Shown here piece by piece: positions 32,642-43,110 of a stretch of 64,000 nt of DNA. This DNA is from Bicyclus anynana (Eukaryota; Arthropoda; Insecta; Lepidoptera; Nymphalidae), in assembly GCF_947172395.1 (NCBI RefSeq), contig NC_069106.1, forward strand, positions 7,130,001 to 7,194,000, in the 5' to 3' direction. Position numbers and translations under genes: made by a program. Each line of letters begins with the position of its first letter. Position 1 is the stretch's first letter. The notes under the pieces were generated by a model. That model was not told the DNA's origin and did not search any database. It was given only the letters and a program-made list of their open reading frames with translations.

Positions 32642-32700
32642 TTACTATGTGCAATGTAGCATGGTGCGTCACCCGCACCATGCTACATTGCACATAGTAA
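32642..32700. repeat. perfect 27-bp hairpin, 5-base loop
   Basis: Arms 32642-32668 and 32674-32700, loop TCACC. The stem contains GTGCAATGTAGCATGGTGCG. It is the strongest short hairpin in the window and forms the outer end of the large palindrome. Confidence 0.93.
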
Positions 32701-32734
32701 CTTAGTAACTTATAGTAGTTGTACAACAGTTGAC

Positions 32735-32940
32735 AATAATAATAAAGTATTTATTTCATACATTGATACAGTTAGTTATACAATTTTTAATAGAATTTTC
32801 TGTTTAAATTATGTATGAATCCCATTGTCTTGGATACAGGCCTCCTCCAGCTGTTTCCATTCTCCTCCATTCCAGAGGAGAAAGGAGAATGGAAATCATG
32901 ACTCTAACACCTCTAAAACTCCGTGCTAAAACCTATCTCT
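32735..32940. mobile_element. retroposon tail with internal hairpin, tentative
   Basis: AATAATAATAAAGTATTTAT start in the style of a reversed TTA-tailed retroposon. TTTCCATTCTCCT and AGGAGAATGGAAA form a 13-bp hairpin near 32858-32899. Confidence 0.4.
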
Positions 32941-33059
32941 CAGCAGGTAAGTACTCGTATCAAACACTACATGAGCCTCCCAAAGTTGACATCTCCTTAT
33001 TCTGACTATAGGTATAACAAAACGCTACATTAGCCCAAAGTTGACATCTCCACTAAACG

Positions 33060-33310
33060 GTCGCCGATCTCGCTCGGTACGCATTTAATCGCCCGCCGCT
33101 TGTCAATTTATATTGTCGTAAGTAATTCCACATTCCCGGCGCGATTGTGAGGCGTTATAATGACAGGAGGATGACGTATGGATTTGTCGCTTACGGCGTT
33201 TGGAGGCGCGCGCCGCCGGCCACATCAAAGAGGTGGGCTCCTTTGATGTTGCCGCGGTGCCGCGCCAGGGCCGCGCGCCATGGGAGCGGGGCGTGTCGAT
33301 ATCGATGTTT
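33060..33310. promoter_or_regulatory. candidate Wnt/TCF-responsive cis-regulatory element
   Basis: A GCCGCCG helper-type motif (33212-33218) lies next to ACATCAAAG (33222-33230), and an inverted CTTTGATGT lies at 33241-33249. These match the HMG-domain and C-clamp target sequences of TCF/Pangolin. The surroundings are GC-rich, with TTTAATCG, GTAATTCC and GTTATAATGACAGG, and are not repeated in the window. Regulatory function is inferred from motifs only. Confidence 0.35.
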
Positions 33311-33922
33311 TTAAAAATGAGTAGGTGTGTACTGAAATTGTTGTTGTCACTTCTCAGTAGATTCTGCATTCCGAACCGGTTCGGAAACTCTCTTTTTTTA
33401 AAACATCGATATTGACTTGTTCTGCTTGCATATTAGATTTTCATGTCAATTTGTTTGCTTTAAAATTATAGCTGTTACTACTAAATTCCTATGAAATGCA
33501 AATTAAAAAAAGCTATTTTATTTATACTAAATTTGATGTTTCTAAAGCTCTAGTAAACTGAGCAGCCCACTTGTAATAAACGAATTTGAATTAAATTTAA
33601 ATTGTTTATAAACAGTGATGTTGAATTTCATTCAATTAATCTGGATTTATAAATTAAGAATAATTAAAGAACATGTTCTACAATCAAACAAATCTACAAT
33701 AAATAAAAAGCCTTCAAATTTTTATAATTAATAATGTTCCCCGACGTTATTAATCTCTAATACTTAAAAGTGGCACACATCCAAAACTTCACGACCGATT
33801 TTAATATTTTTTTTGTAATTTGGTAGACATCCGCCAATTTTCAGGATTTCAGTTTTTGTAAAAAAAAATATATGACAGAACAAAGTTGCCGGTAAGCTAG
33901 TTATATACTAGAATATAATAGA

Positions 33923-34147
33923 CTAGCGGACGCCCGCGACTTGTCCGCGTGAATTTCAGCTTTTCACAAATTCCGCAGGAACCATAGTTTTTTCCGGGAT
34001 GAAAAGTAACCTATGTATTAATTTACAGTAAAAATCTATTTCCATTTCAAATTTCAACTAAATCGCTTCAGTAGCTGCAGCGTAAAAGAGGAACAAACAT
34101 ACTTACACACTTACACACAAACTTTCGCCTTTACAATATTTGTGTGA
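33923..34147 (-). mobile_element. non-autonomous Helitron
   Basis: CTAGCGGACGCCCGCGACTT at the left and ACTTTCGCCTTTACAATATT at the right; 5' end worn. Confidence 0.8.
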
Positions 34148-34459
34148 TGTGATAAACAGTATTAGGTATTTCTTCACGTAATACAAATTATGAGTTAAAT
34201 ATTTGAATTTAATAACTTAATTTAGTTTAATTTTTCTTTAAATAAAGGACATTGTTATTTAAATTATTTTATTATTGTAATTGAATATTTACATTACATT
34301 GTAACTCATAACATGAGAACATCTTTGTTTAATCAAATGTTTCATGCAAGTAAATGATTCTGATTCTGATTCCAAGAAAAGATAATCGTAACTGAAGCAT
34401 TCGGAATCTTTGTTAGGTATAGTGATACTAATTAGACATTTATCGATGTCGATACTTAC

Positions 34460-34606
34460 CTGTGTCCCATCCCTTGACATGGTAATAAAACGAATGGGGC
34501 ACGTATTTTGACGTGGAGCGGCGCTTCTGGTCTCGCCTCCCGCTCCTGTGCATAGCTGCGTCCCGCTCGCACCGGCGAAGGTGTCTGGAAGGCTATTATA
34601 GTACAC
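34460..34606 (-). other. possible spliced exon with strong donor (or unknown repeat)
   Basis: On the minus strand ACACAG|GTAAGT gives an excellent splice donor at 34459/34460. A short frame ATG TCA AGG GAT GGG ACA CAG ends there in phase 0, preceded by ~120 bases of GC-rich sequence. It could be the first exon of an unseen minus-strand transcript or part of a dispersed repeat; it is present once in this window. No downstream exon was recognised. Confidence 0.3.
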
Positions 34607-34879
34607 AATAGGGCTGTCACCAGCATTTCGATATCTACGTGGGTATTGTAAAAGATCGAATTAAAGAAATCAAATGCAGTTATATTCTTAAATCATATTT
34701 CTGGGTATTTAAATTAAGACGTATAAATGTTTTTTTTTTTAATTTATTAGAAGCTGGGATAAAAACATTGGTAGCAACTATTCTTCTACAAAATACAAAA
34801 AATATGTATTTAAAATACGACTACATCATTAACGTCATAATAGTGATAGTTAAAGAGTCAAGCATCATATATTCGTACC

Positions 34880-35175
34880 AATCCGCATTGGAACAGCATG
34901 ATTATCAACCCATATTCGGTTTACCCATGCGGAACAGCATGATGATCACGAGACTCCTCTCAGAACGAGGGTTAGGCCTATCGTCCACTACGCTGAACCA
35001 ATGCGGATTGCCAGACTTCACACACGCAGAGAACTAAGAAAATTCTCTGTTAAGCAGGTTTCCTCGTGATGTTTTTCCTTCACCCCTTAAGACACGTGAT
35101 ATTTAATTTCTTAAAATGCAAACAACTGAAAAGTTGGAGTTGCATGCCCCGGATTTGAGCCCACACTCCTCCATA
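34880..35175 (-). mobile_element. SINE B copy (first of a same-strand pair)
   Basis: GATTATCAACCCATATTCGG, CACACGCAGAGAAC, CCTTCACCCCTTAAGACACG, AAAAGTTGGAGTTGCATGCC. Its head region is cut off by the next copy. Confidence 0.8.
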
Positions 35176-35412
35176 TTCGACTCACTGTTGAGCACGAGTC
35201 TCCTCTCCAAATGAGAGTGGTTAGGGCAATAGTCCACCACGCTGGCCCAATGCGGTGGCAAACGTAGAGAACTATGAAAATCCTCAGGTTTCCTGACGAT
35301 ATTTTTCCTTCACCGTTTTAGATGTTATATTTAATTTCATAAAATACACATAACTGACGCCCTACGACTTACGCCCTCCGAATTGAAGGCAGAGGTCATA
35401 TCTATTGGGCTT
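35176..35412 (-). mobile_element. SINE B copy (second of the pair)
   Basis: ATTCGACTCACTGTTGAGCA tail directly follows the truncated head of the previous copy. It ends GGCAGAGGTCATATCTATTG. Confidence 0.8.
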
Positions 35413-35816
35413 ACAAAGAAATACCTGCCTCTGTTGAATTTCAGTTTCATAACCCCAGCAGTGGTAGCCCTGTGCTAGCTCGCTCGCTTCGCTATAAATG
35501 ATGGTGCAATGGTACGTATTCTTTTGGTGCCTTGACTGCCTCGGCTCGGCGAGGCTCGGGCGAATCGATCTGACAGATTCATTTTCTCAAGTTGTTACTT
35601 GATTGTGGTAGAACTACATGATAGTACTACGTATCATATTGAATATTAAAGGGTCCTTCATTGGTCTAAGACTGAGACTTGGCCTGTGATAGCCACAACT
35701 TCGTCGTTGTGTAAAAGCTGAAGGTTAGTTAGCGTATGCTTCTACCATAGTTCGAGTTTGGAAGAGGTGGCTTTGGAAACAGGTTTCAAATGTCTTAATT
35801 ATTTAAGTATAGAGTA
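35413..35816. other. no gene seen
   Basis: The short GC-rich stretch CTCGGCTCGGCGAGGCTCGG near 35550 is the only notable composition. No repeat family matched. Confidence 0.35.
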
Positions 35817-35920
35817 CGAGCCGTGATAGCCCACTGGGTAGATATGACCTCTGTCTCCGATTCCACAACAGAGAACAAACTCTTCAGCTTTATGATAATA
35901 GTACAGATTATAGATTAAAA
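35817..35920 (+). mobile_element. SINE B head joined to a Helitron 5' fragment
   Basis: ACGAGCCGTGATAGCCCACT to TCTCCGATTCC, then ACAAACTCTTCAGCTTTATG and AATAGTACAGATTATAG, which is the reversed 5' end of the GCTGAAGAG Helitron subfamily. Confidence 0.65.
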
Positions 35921-35974
35921 CTCACCTCCTCTATCCGACATGTTCTCCATGCCCACACTAAATTGATCAATGAA

Positions 35975-36480
35975 TTATCATCATTATCATCATCATATCA
36001 GCCGATGGACATCCACTGCAGGACATAGGCCTTTTTGTAGGGACTTCCAAACATCACGATACTGAGCCGCCTGCATCCAGCGAATCTCTGAAACTCGCTT
36101 GTCGTCAGTTCACCTGGTGGGGGGTCGACCAACACTGAGCTTTCCGGTGCGGGTGCGTCGGCATTCCAGCACCTTGGGACCCCAACATCCTTAGGCTCTT
36201 CGAACCATGTGACCTGCTTATTGCTACTTCAGCTTCGCGACTCGCTGAGCTATGTTAATGACTTTGGTTCAGCGGATCTCCTCATTTCTGATTCGATCTC
36301 GCAGCGGATCCCGAAGCATAGCTCGCTCCATCGCCCGCTGAGTGACTTTGAGCCTTCTAATAAGGCTCATGGTTAGCGACCACGTTTCGGATCCGTCGGT
36401 CATCACTGGCAACACGCACTGTTCGAAGACTTTCGTCTTCAGGCACTGAGGAATTTCTGACGAAAAGATGTCGCGGAGTT
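35975..36480 (-). pseudogene. RTE-type LINE 3' fragment
   Basis: Minus-strand frame 36269-36541 reads VFEQCVLPVM, ETWSLTMSLIRRLKVTQRAM, and ERAML: the RTE C-terminal region. The 3' end (CATCCACTGCAGGACATAGG) and triplet tail are at the left. Shifted by several indels. Confidence 0.85.
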
Positions 36481-36524
36481 TCTCAAACGCTGCCCAGCCC
36501 CCTAGGTTGAGCGAAGTGGTTTTG

Positions 36525-36602
36525 TTTGGAAGTCCATGCAAGAGGCCTATGTCCAGCAGTGGACGTCCATCGGCTGATAATGATGATGATGATGATGATT
36601 AA
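36525..36602 (+). mobile_element. RTE-type LINE 3' terminus, forward
   Basis: TTTGGAAGTCCATGCAAGAG, then CAGCAGTGGACGTCCATCGG and a (GATGAT)n tail. It is in opposite orientation to the preceding fragment. Confidence 0.75.
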
Positions 36603-37378
36603 AAAAAACCTTCTGCTTTCATATCACAAAAGTATGGCTCTCTATCTATTTTGTAAAAAAATAGAAACAAATACTTAGGTACTGAACTACCACTAGGCAC
36701 AGTGGGAGTTTTGAATGTTTTCATACTTTTACTATTGCGTTAGCGTAAACGCGAATTTATTTGGAATAATAGATATGTAATAAAACAGTTGTGCAGTAGT
36801 GACACTAGGTGGCGCTGTTTCAATTCCTTAGAAATTTTGTTTCCGCATTTGAACGCCATCTTTGTTTCATTTAATCCGACTTGAGCTGATGACTCATTTA
36901 TTAATCGATCGAGACTCAAAATCCAACGTCTTACGTTACACATAAACCATTTTATAACCCGAAGACCGCTTCAGCAGTGAATTGGTCCTAATTATGTCAA
37001 AATAGGCGCTAATAGGACATCTAATGGTCGTTTTTACGACCCTCTACGCCGACAAAGAAGCCTGCCCGTTGTTTCTTGCATCTCTTTTTATTCAGGGATA
37101 TAAGTTTTTGGGCAAACACTCTTCGATTTTACAATTTAAGTCTTAAAACGTTTGTTTATTCACTTTTTAGCTTATGAACCACACATTGCGTTCTCAGTTG
37201 CTTAAGAAGAACTTGCGCGTGGTTTAGTGCAGTAGAGTCACCTAGATAGACTGTTGTTTAAGTCCTTTTAATGGGCTAAATTTGCAGTTACTAAAGCGTC
37301 ATGGAGACCGATCACATTTGGTAGATTAGATGATAGGAAATATATATGATTAAATACTTTTCGCTTTAAACTATAGCT
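36603..37378. other. no gene seen
   Basis: A 67-codon minus frame (36740-36943) has no recognisable feature. No repeat family match. Confidence 0.4.
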
Positions 37379-37379
37379 A

Positions 37380-37570
37380 CTAGCCAACGTCCTGTGGTTT
37401 CCCCTGTATAGTTCCCGTTACCGTGGGAATACGGAGATAAAAGATAGCCTATGATACTCGCAAATAATGTGGCTTTCTATTGGTAAAATAATTTATAAAA
37501 TCAGTTCAGTAGTTACAGAAATTACCCCCTACAACTTTACAAACTTGACTTCTATCGCAGAATACATATA
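37380..37570 (-). mobile_element. Helitron, degenerate
   Basis: CTAGCCAACGTCCTGTGGTTTC at the left with the Helitron interior order TTCCCGTTACCGTGGGAATA and GATAGCCTATGA. The 5' end is unclear. Confidence 0.6.
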
Positions 37571-37584
37571 TGTAAAAGTACCTC

Positions 37585-37790
37585 TATCATCATTATCAAC
37601 CCATATTCGGCTCACTGTTGACCTCGGGTCTCCTATCAGAATGAGAGAGGGTTAGGCCAATAGTCCACCACGTTGGTCCAATGCGGATTGACAGACTTCA
37701 CACATCAAGAGAATTAAGAAAATTCTCAGGTATGCAGGTTTCCTCACGATGTTTTTCCCTCACCGTTTGAAACACGTGATCTTTAGTTTT
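37585..37790 (-). mobile_element. SINE B, 3' half
   Basis: CATCATTATCAACCCATATT, CCACCACGTTGGTCCAATGC, CCTCACCGTTTGAAACACGT. Confidence 0.8.
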
Positions 37791-37794
37791 TCTT

Positions 37795-38220
37795 ACCTCT
37801 AGAATAATACTACTAGTATAGATTTAACTAAGCGGTTAAGTTGTGCTATCGTTCATATACATTACACATACTAAAGCATTAACGCATCAATGCTACCACA
37901 TCCAAAGGCAAAGTGCCTTCAAGGAATAGGACTATAACCGGAAAGCTGAATCTAACACAGGAAATAGGGATTAGTAATAAAATAGTTATTTGTTTTAAAT
38001 CACACATAAAATGGTACCAGGCTCCCATAAACGTGTGGAGGTGATTTATCAAAGGCGCATAACGGTGTTGTTTACGTCTGTAATTAATTTCAAACGGAAT
38101 ATCATAATCGGGACTTTATGTGCAACCTTTGATGTGAACTCTTGTTTGTTAGTTGTTATACTCATGAATCTATGCTGTGGGAAGGAACTAGGATTATAGG
38201 CTAAGATCCAGTTGTTGAAT
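37795..38220. other. no gene seen
   Basis: A 62-codon frame at 38011-38199 has no recognisable feature. It is AT-rich and unassigned. Confidence 0.35.
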
Positions 38221-38221
38221 T

Positions 38222-38430
38222 GGATACAGTGGCGTAGCTTGCCTTGGAGGGGCCGAAGTTAGTTGGGGGCCCAATAGACGAGCGGCAAATCCCGAAAATC
38301 TCTTATGTTTTTTCCCCGGAAAGTATTAAAATTAATTGAAATTGTGGTTTAAATTTTACAAATTTTTGCTTTTACACTTAAGGGGCCCCTTTAGCCTGGG
38401 GGGCCCGTATCTGATTGTATAGTAGTGTCA
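38222..38430 (+). mobile_element. element H, copy 2
   Basis: AGTGGCGTAGCTTGCCTTGG, then TTGCTTTTACACTTAAGGGG and CCTGGGGGGCCCGTAT; parallel to 12803-13135. Confidence 0.6.
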
Positions 38431-38937
38431 TGTACGCCAAGTTTCGTCAATTACATGTAGCGTGTTGAGAGAAAGACGTATCGTCAACCAATAGCGGAGA
38501 AATCGAAAATATACTTCTATTCGTCCCATTGAACAAAAGAGAGAGAGAGATACCCTCTATTGCCACGAAATAGTCGTTGACGTGTGCTATGACTGCCCCT
38601 TGTCATCTTACTCCTTCTAAGCCGATTTGGATGTAATTTTGAGTTTTTTATATGAGCGTGTCCCGGGACAGACCTTGATCGCAATGTATCTCAATTAGCA
38701 GACATTTATTTATTATTTGTTCAAAGACTTTTTGGGTTTGCTAGAATACCTACCTCATTCTATTAAATATACTCCTGGTTAAATATTTGGTAATTAATTA
38801 TTATAAAGTAACGTACGTTGACTTAAATATTTTACTCTTGGTTGTTTATAAGTAGGATCTCTTTAAGCGATACTAGACCGCCTTTGCCCATTTCACTTTT
38901 ATGCTGTTAATTTTTGTTGCTCATTATCTTGTTTGTA
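38431..38937. other. no gene seen
   Basis: Short GAGAGAGAGA run near 38540; otherwise unassigned. Confidence 0.35.
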
Positions 38938-38939
38938 AT

Positions 38940-39115
38940 TCTAGCGGACGCCCGCAACGTCGTCCGCCCTTAGGCCTCCTTAATCCGGACCTGTCACAAT
39001 ACCCGTTCTTAGAGGAAGTCTACTTACTTACTATAATCTACCGCCCTGCTAAATTTCATCTTTCTACGACAAACGGCTTCTGAGATTTCATGATGAGAGA
39101 CATTTCGCTTTTATA
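38940..39115 (-). mobile_element. Helitron, degenerate
   Basis: CTAGCGGACGCCCGCAACGT at the left and worn interior. A 5' TC end is not clear. Confidence 0.65.
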
Positions 39116-39354
39116 TAATTTAGATTTATCTGTTGTCTCTTAGACTCTTCGAACGCGATGATATGAGTACATATTGCTTGAATGAATATGATTGAATGCA
39201 GATTTACTTGTGTACAAAGTTTACGAGATTAATCTCTTTGATTCGTTCGAAACAAACTTTCCTTCCTTGCCAAGTTAGTATAGACTATATATATACAGAG
39301 AATTAAGTGTACCTACCTACCTACCTACCTGTTACAGGTTACTCTATTACTCAG

Positions 39355-39500
39355 TAGATGCCCGCGACTTCGTCCGCGTTTAATTAATCACAAATCCCGC
39401 AGGAACCTTGGTATTTTCCGGGATTGCTTAATAACCTGCTGTATTTTCCATTGAAAAATCGAAATTAACACAGACGAACATATAGACAGACAGAGACAGA
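39355..39500 (-). mobile_element. Helitron, degenerate
   Basis: GATGCCCGCGACTTCGTCCG hairpin end at the left, then CGCAGGAACCTTGG and AGACAGACAGAGACAGACA. Confidence 0.65.
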
Positions 39501-39547
39501 CAAAATTTTTAGAAAGTTTTGTGGTTTAGTATCGTGTAATTATCGTC

Positions 39548-39656
39548 TTAATCATTATCAACCCATATTCACTGCTGAGCTCGAGTCTCCTCTCAGAATG
39601 AGAGGGGTTAGGCCAAATAGTCCACCACATTGGCCAATGCGGATTGGAATTCACTC
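39548..39656 (-). mobile_element. SINE B, 3' fragment
   Basis: ATCATTATCAACCCATATTC, CTCCTCTCAGAATGAGAGGG, AATGCGGATTGG. Confidence 0.8.
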
Positions 39657-39726
39657 TTAGCCTAATACCTATTTTACCCATGGCTGGCTTTGACCAAAGC
39701 GAAAAATAACATCGTATGCCCTTATT

Positions 39727-40020
39727 TTTGCCCTTCACTACAGTCTCAGCTAATGGTAAGTGATGATGCAATCTAAGATGGAAGAGGGCTAACTTGTTAG
39801 GAGTAGGATGAAAATCCACACTCCTATCGGTTTCAACACGACATACCGGAACGCTAAATCGCTTGACGGGTACGTCTTTGTGGTAACTAGCCACGGCCGA
39901 AAGCCTCCCACCAGCCAGATATGGATCAATTAAAAAACCTCAATCCGCCCAGCCGAGGATCGAAACTAGACCTTCCTTTTGTAAATCGACTGCGCATACC
40001 ACTGCACCACGGAGGCCGTC
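39727..40020 (-). mobile_element. SINE A copy
   Basis: CTAATGGTAAGTGATGATGC at the left, CCACTGCACCACGGAGGCCG at the right. Confidence 0.85.
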
Positions 40021-40562
40021 CTTCTATTGATCAGTTTGAAGGCGGTGCTAAAAAATTTTTGCTGTATAGAGTAATGCTGTCGTTACAGTCGGTTAATTTA
40101 AAAAAAAAAAAGATTTTATTATTTAATTTTGTATAACATTCCGCTGTTTACCTTCAAACTCTTGAGGGGATCTTGTTTGACATAACCGAATGTTAAATAG
40201 ACACCAGTAATACTATTATCGGCTTACTCCACACTTAATCCTTATTCAAATAAAATTACAGTTCATCAATACCTTAACTACTTAGACATACGGTCGATTT
40301 TGATAAGAATGTGCTGAAAATATAGGTTGGTTTTCGAGATCTGTCATCTAACAGACGATTACACCGATCGCAGGGAACACTGTCTCATTAATTTCTCGTA
40401 AAAAATCAATTGATACTCCGACATCTCGTCTTAGGATCTTAATACCTGGGGACACCATACTATTTGGTTTATCTTGGAATGGTCCCGGAGATAATGACGT
40501 CATCAATGATGTAATGAGTTTTTGTTACACCGTAAAGCAATATTGTTGATATCTACTTATTA

Positions 40563-40800
40563 CTAGCGGACACGGTCAAGCTTTGCTTTGACTTATGTGC
40601 AGTTCTTCCCTATCCCTACTCTACCCTACCCCTAGACTCTTAAACGTTTGTATGGGAAATATAAAAGAGTTGTTTTTATGGTTTTCCCGGCAATGATTCT
40701 AATTTTTCCACGAACATTTCAAGACCAAGATAAGATAAATCTGTTCAGCAGTTCTCAAGTTTAAGCGAGACTAACGAAGAGAGCTGTTCACTTTTATATG
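40563..40800 (-). mobile_element. Helitron (CCGGGTC-ended subfamily)
   Basis: CTAGCGGACACGGTCAAGCT at the left, then CTACTCTACCCTACCCC and AACGTTTGTATGGGAA. The 5' terminus at the right is diverged. Confidence 0.75.
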
Positions 40801-40970
40801 AATCATTTGTGGTAACATACTAAAAAGGGTATCCTTATCAGTCCCGCGTAGATATCCACGCTATCGTACTGCGAAAGTGTTTCATATTCCTTTTATAAAG
40901 ACTAACCTTGGTATGCAGGCCCATTAGACGAATATGTGCCAAGTATAATGAATTTTATTTTATTTTTTAA

Positions 40971-41167
40971 CTAGCTGACGCCGCGCGGTTTCACCCGCGT
41001 GGTTGCCGTTCCCTTAGGAATACGGGGATAATATATAGCCTATAGCCTTCCTCGGTAAATCAGCTATCTAATACTGAAAGATTTTTTTCAAATCGGACCA
41101 GTAGTTTCTGAGATTAGCGCGTTCAATCAAACAAACAAACTCTTCAGCTTTATAATATTAGTATAGA
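40971..41167 (-). mobile_element. non-autonomous Helitron (GCTGAAGAG subfamily), intact ends
   Basis: CTAGCTGACGCCGCGCGGTT at the left (hairpin plus CTAG) and AATATTAGTATAGA at the right, followed by T. Confidence 0.88.
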
Positions 41168-41223
41168 TGTTCAATATGTGAATTGTTGGCGTGCTTTTTA
41201 TAAATACATAAATATGTAAAGAT

Positions 41224-41440
41224 TAGAAGACGCCCGTGAATTTGTCCGTGTGAAAATCGGTGTAAAACTTTCAAACCCCGTACAAATATCTTTTCTTATA
41301 CTTTCCTTCTCTCCTTATATAACTTAAAGAGCCTATAGACTTCCTTAATCCGGTCCTGTCGCAAAATCCGTTCTTATCGGATGTCTACCAACTTCAAGCA
41401 ATTAAAGTAACTAGTAGTTACTGATGACCTTTCGATTTAT
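41224..41440 (-). mobile_element. Helitron, degenerate
   Basis: GACGCCCGTGAATTTGTCCG at the left, AATCCGGTCCTGTCGC later. It resembles 38940-39115 in the interior. Confidence 0.55.
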
Positions 41441-41784
41441 GTAGATAAATAAATAATAATCCTACGTCATCTAAGCGGTGTGCCAAAATCCGTTGATTCA
41501 AAAACGTCAGCTTCCCTGTTCAAGTTAAAATTCGTTAATCTCAGCACTTATCCCACAAAACTGGTAAACATGGTTCGCCCACGACAAGCACGGCTGTATA
41601 AGATTAAATAGTTGTCAAGGAGCGCGGCAAACTAGACAGCTCAACAATACGGCGGCGGCTTTGAGCTGCGAGCTGCGGGCTTGTTAGCTTGCCGCGATAG
41701 CTACACGAGGGGCACACCATAGAAGCGTAAAAGTGCTACTCTATCGTGGTATTAGTATGTATGTAGTAATAGCTGGTGGAATTA
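41441..41784. other. no gene seen
   Basis: Unassigned; GC-richer around 41640-41700 (GGCGGCGGCTTTGAGCTGCG). Confidence 0.35.
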
Positions 41785-41905
41785 CCATATCAAGCGAGTC
41801 GCAGGGATTCGCTGGATACAGGCTCAGGATCGTGATGTTTGGAAGTCCCAACATGCCCATTCCAGCATGGAAGTCTATCGGCTGATATGACGATGATGAT
41901 AACGA
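41785..41905 (+). mobile_element. RTE-type LINE 3' end, fragment
   Basis: ATCAAGCGAGTCGCAGGGAT, GATCGTGATGTTTGGAAGTC, CTATCGGCTGATATGACGAT. Confidence 0.8.
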
Positions 41906-42339
41906 GTAATAGCTAATATTTAAAACTCTCCGTTTGTCAGAATTCACCTTAATTAAAGACTTTTATGTAAAGAAAAGTATTTTCTATCATAAAAGAAAAG
42001 TTTAAACTGTGTTGTAGAGCTGGATTAAAAGTTCATGATCAATCAGTATTACAGAAATTTGGACAGTTGAATTGATTCTAAATTGATATCTGCTTAACTG
42101 AGGTACCACAGACATGCATAGTAGGTATACATAGCGGTCAAAAATTCAAATGACAATTTCATTCATTTAAAGGAGCTAAGCGTAGTTTATACAAGCTTAA
42201 ATTTCAAACCTCTGAGGCTAAACTCATAACTTCCATGTTTTTTGCATCGCAGATTAATAATGATAAATAGTCTCTAAAAAGCTGTATGTCGCGTATTCAA
42301 AAAATATGAGTAGGTAAAACATTTATAAAAAGCTTTAAT
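41906..42339. other. no gene seen
   Basis: AT-rich, unassigned. Confidence 0.35.
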
Positions 42340-42600
42340 ACAATCGCGCTGTCGAGCGGCGACGCGAGGCCTATTCTATATCATTGATTAAAAACAATAA
42401 AGTTTGCGCAATCCTCACCCACAGAGCTAGGTACAATCACGCGAACAAGTCGAAGGCGTCGGCTATCAATATTACAATTATTGTCTCGCAAGCAATAACG
42501 TGCAGTAATCTCCGGAGTGTCACAAGGCGGGCCGCTTTCACTCATTTATTTCATTACGTATATTTATTACCCATTGCGGCCGTTTGGGTGAGAAAGTGTT
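42340..42600. promoter_or_regulatory. candidate cis-regulatory segment
   Basis: Non-repetitive sequence with CGCTGTCGAGCGGCGACGCG next to TTGATTAAAAACAATAAAG (homeodomain plus Sox-type core) and ATCAATATTACAATTATTGT. An open frame over 42384-42602 has no recognisable protein feature. Confidence 0.25.
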
Positions 42601-42904
42601 AGAAAAACTCACGCCCTACATTGGCATAAGTTTTGTAAGTAAGTACTTTGAACACAAATGTTGTCTTATGCAAACTTTACCTTATAATATTGTAGTTTGA
42701 ATTAAGGTTTAATTCTGTAATGATCACTCAGACATAAGACAGACAGACAGACAGACATAAAGAAACTAATGAGTTTTCTGAGGCATGACACGACACAGTT
42801 TTCAACTCTAGTCTGGTGATAATTTCTTCGAAGGAAGTAAAGGTTAACAATTCATAGTCCAACTCGGAAATCGAATCAAGAACCATTATCATCGGACCAA
42901 CGAG

Positions 42905-43110
42905 AGGATTAAATAAATTAAATAAAATAAGCCTTTATTATTGCAGGTTGGTCACATTAATATCTATACATATAAGTACACTTACATAAGTCGTAAGTAA
43001 TTAGCAGCTCGTCCTTCAAAATAGGCTATCGATCTCTACTTTCCTCTGTTGTTCGCCATTCTCATCCATTTAGGATCGGCGACCATCTTGAAGTCATCCT
43101 CCCAACTTTT
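42905..43110. mobile_element. retroposon 3' region, tentative
   Basis: AATAAAATAAGCCTTTATTA and GCTCGTCCTTCAAAATAGG resemble the reversed tails of lepidopteran LINE 3' ends. Class not established. Confidence 0.35.

Larger units (their letters stand above)
31905..32700. repeat. ~800-bp inverted duplication (palindrome)
   Basis: Left position x pairs with about 64600-x. Each arm contains, in mirror order, MITE end, RTE-type LINE 3' end, CTGCCTCATCATAT, ACTACTTACATGACAAGAGC and a SINE B head. The centre (about 32223-32380) is asymmetric, with only the right SINE complete. Open frames across it are transposon remnants. Confidence 0.88.

Noticed and set aside
32091..32697. Open frames with RIRTH- or RIGFEPT-like peptides
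   Set aside because: These are translations of SINE B box-B regions (GGTTCGAATCC) and recur at every copy; they are not genes.
33103..33415. Open frames over the TCF-site island
   Set aside because: Low-complexity products caused by GC-rich DNA; no protein family features.
42384..42602. 72-codon frame at 42.4 kb
   Set aside because: No recognisable protein feature; the segment reads better as non-coding DNA with factor-binding sites.
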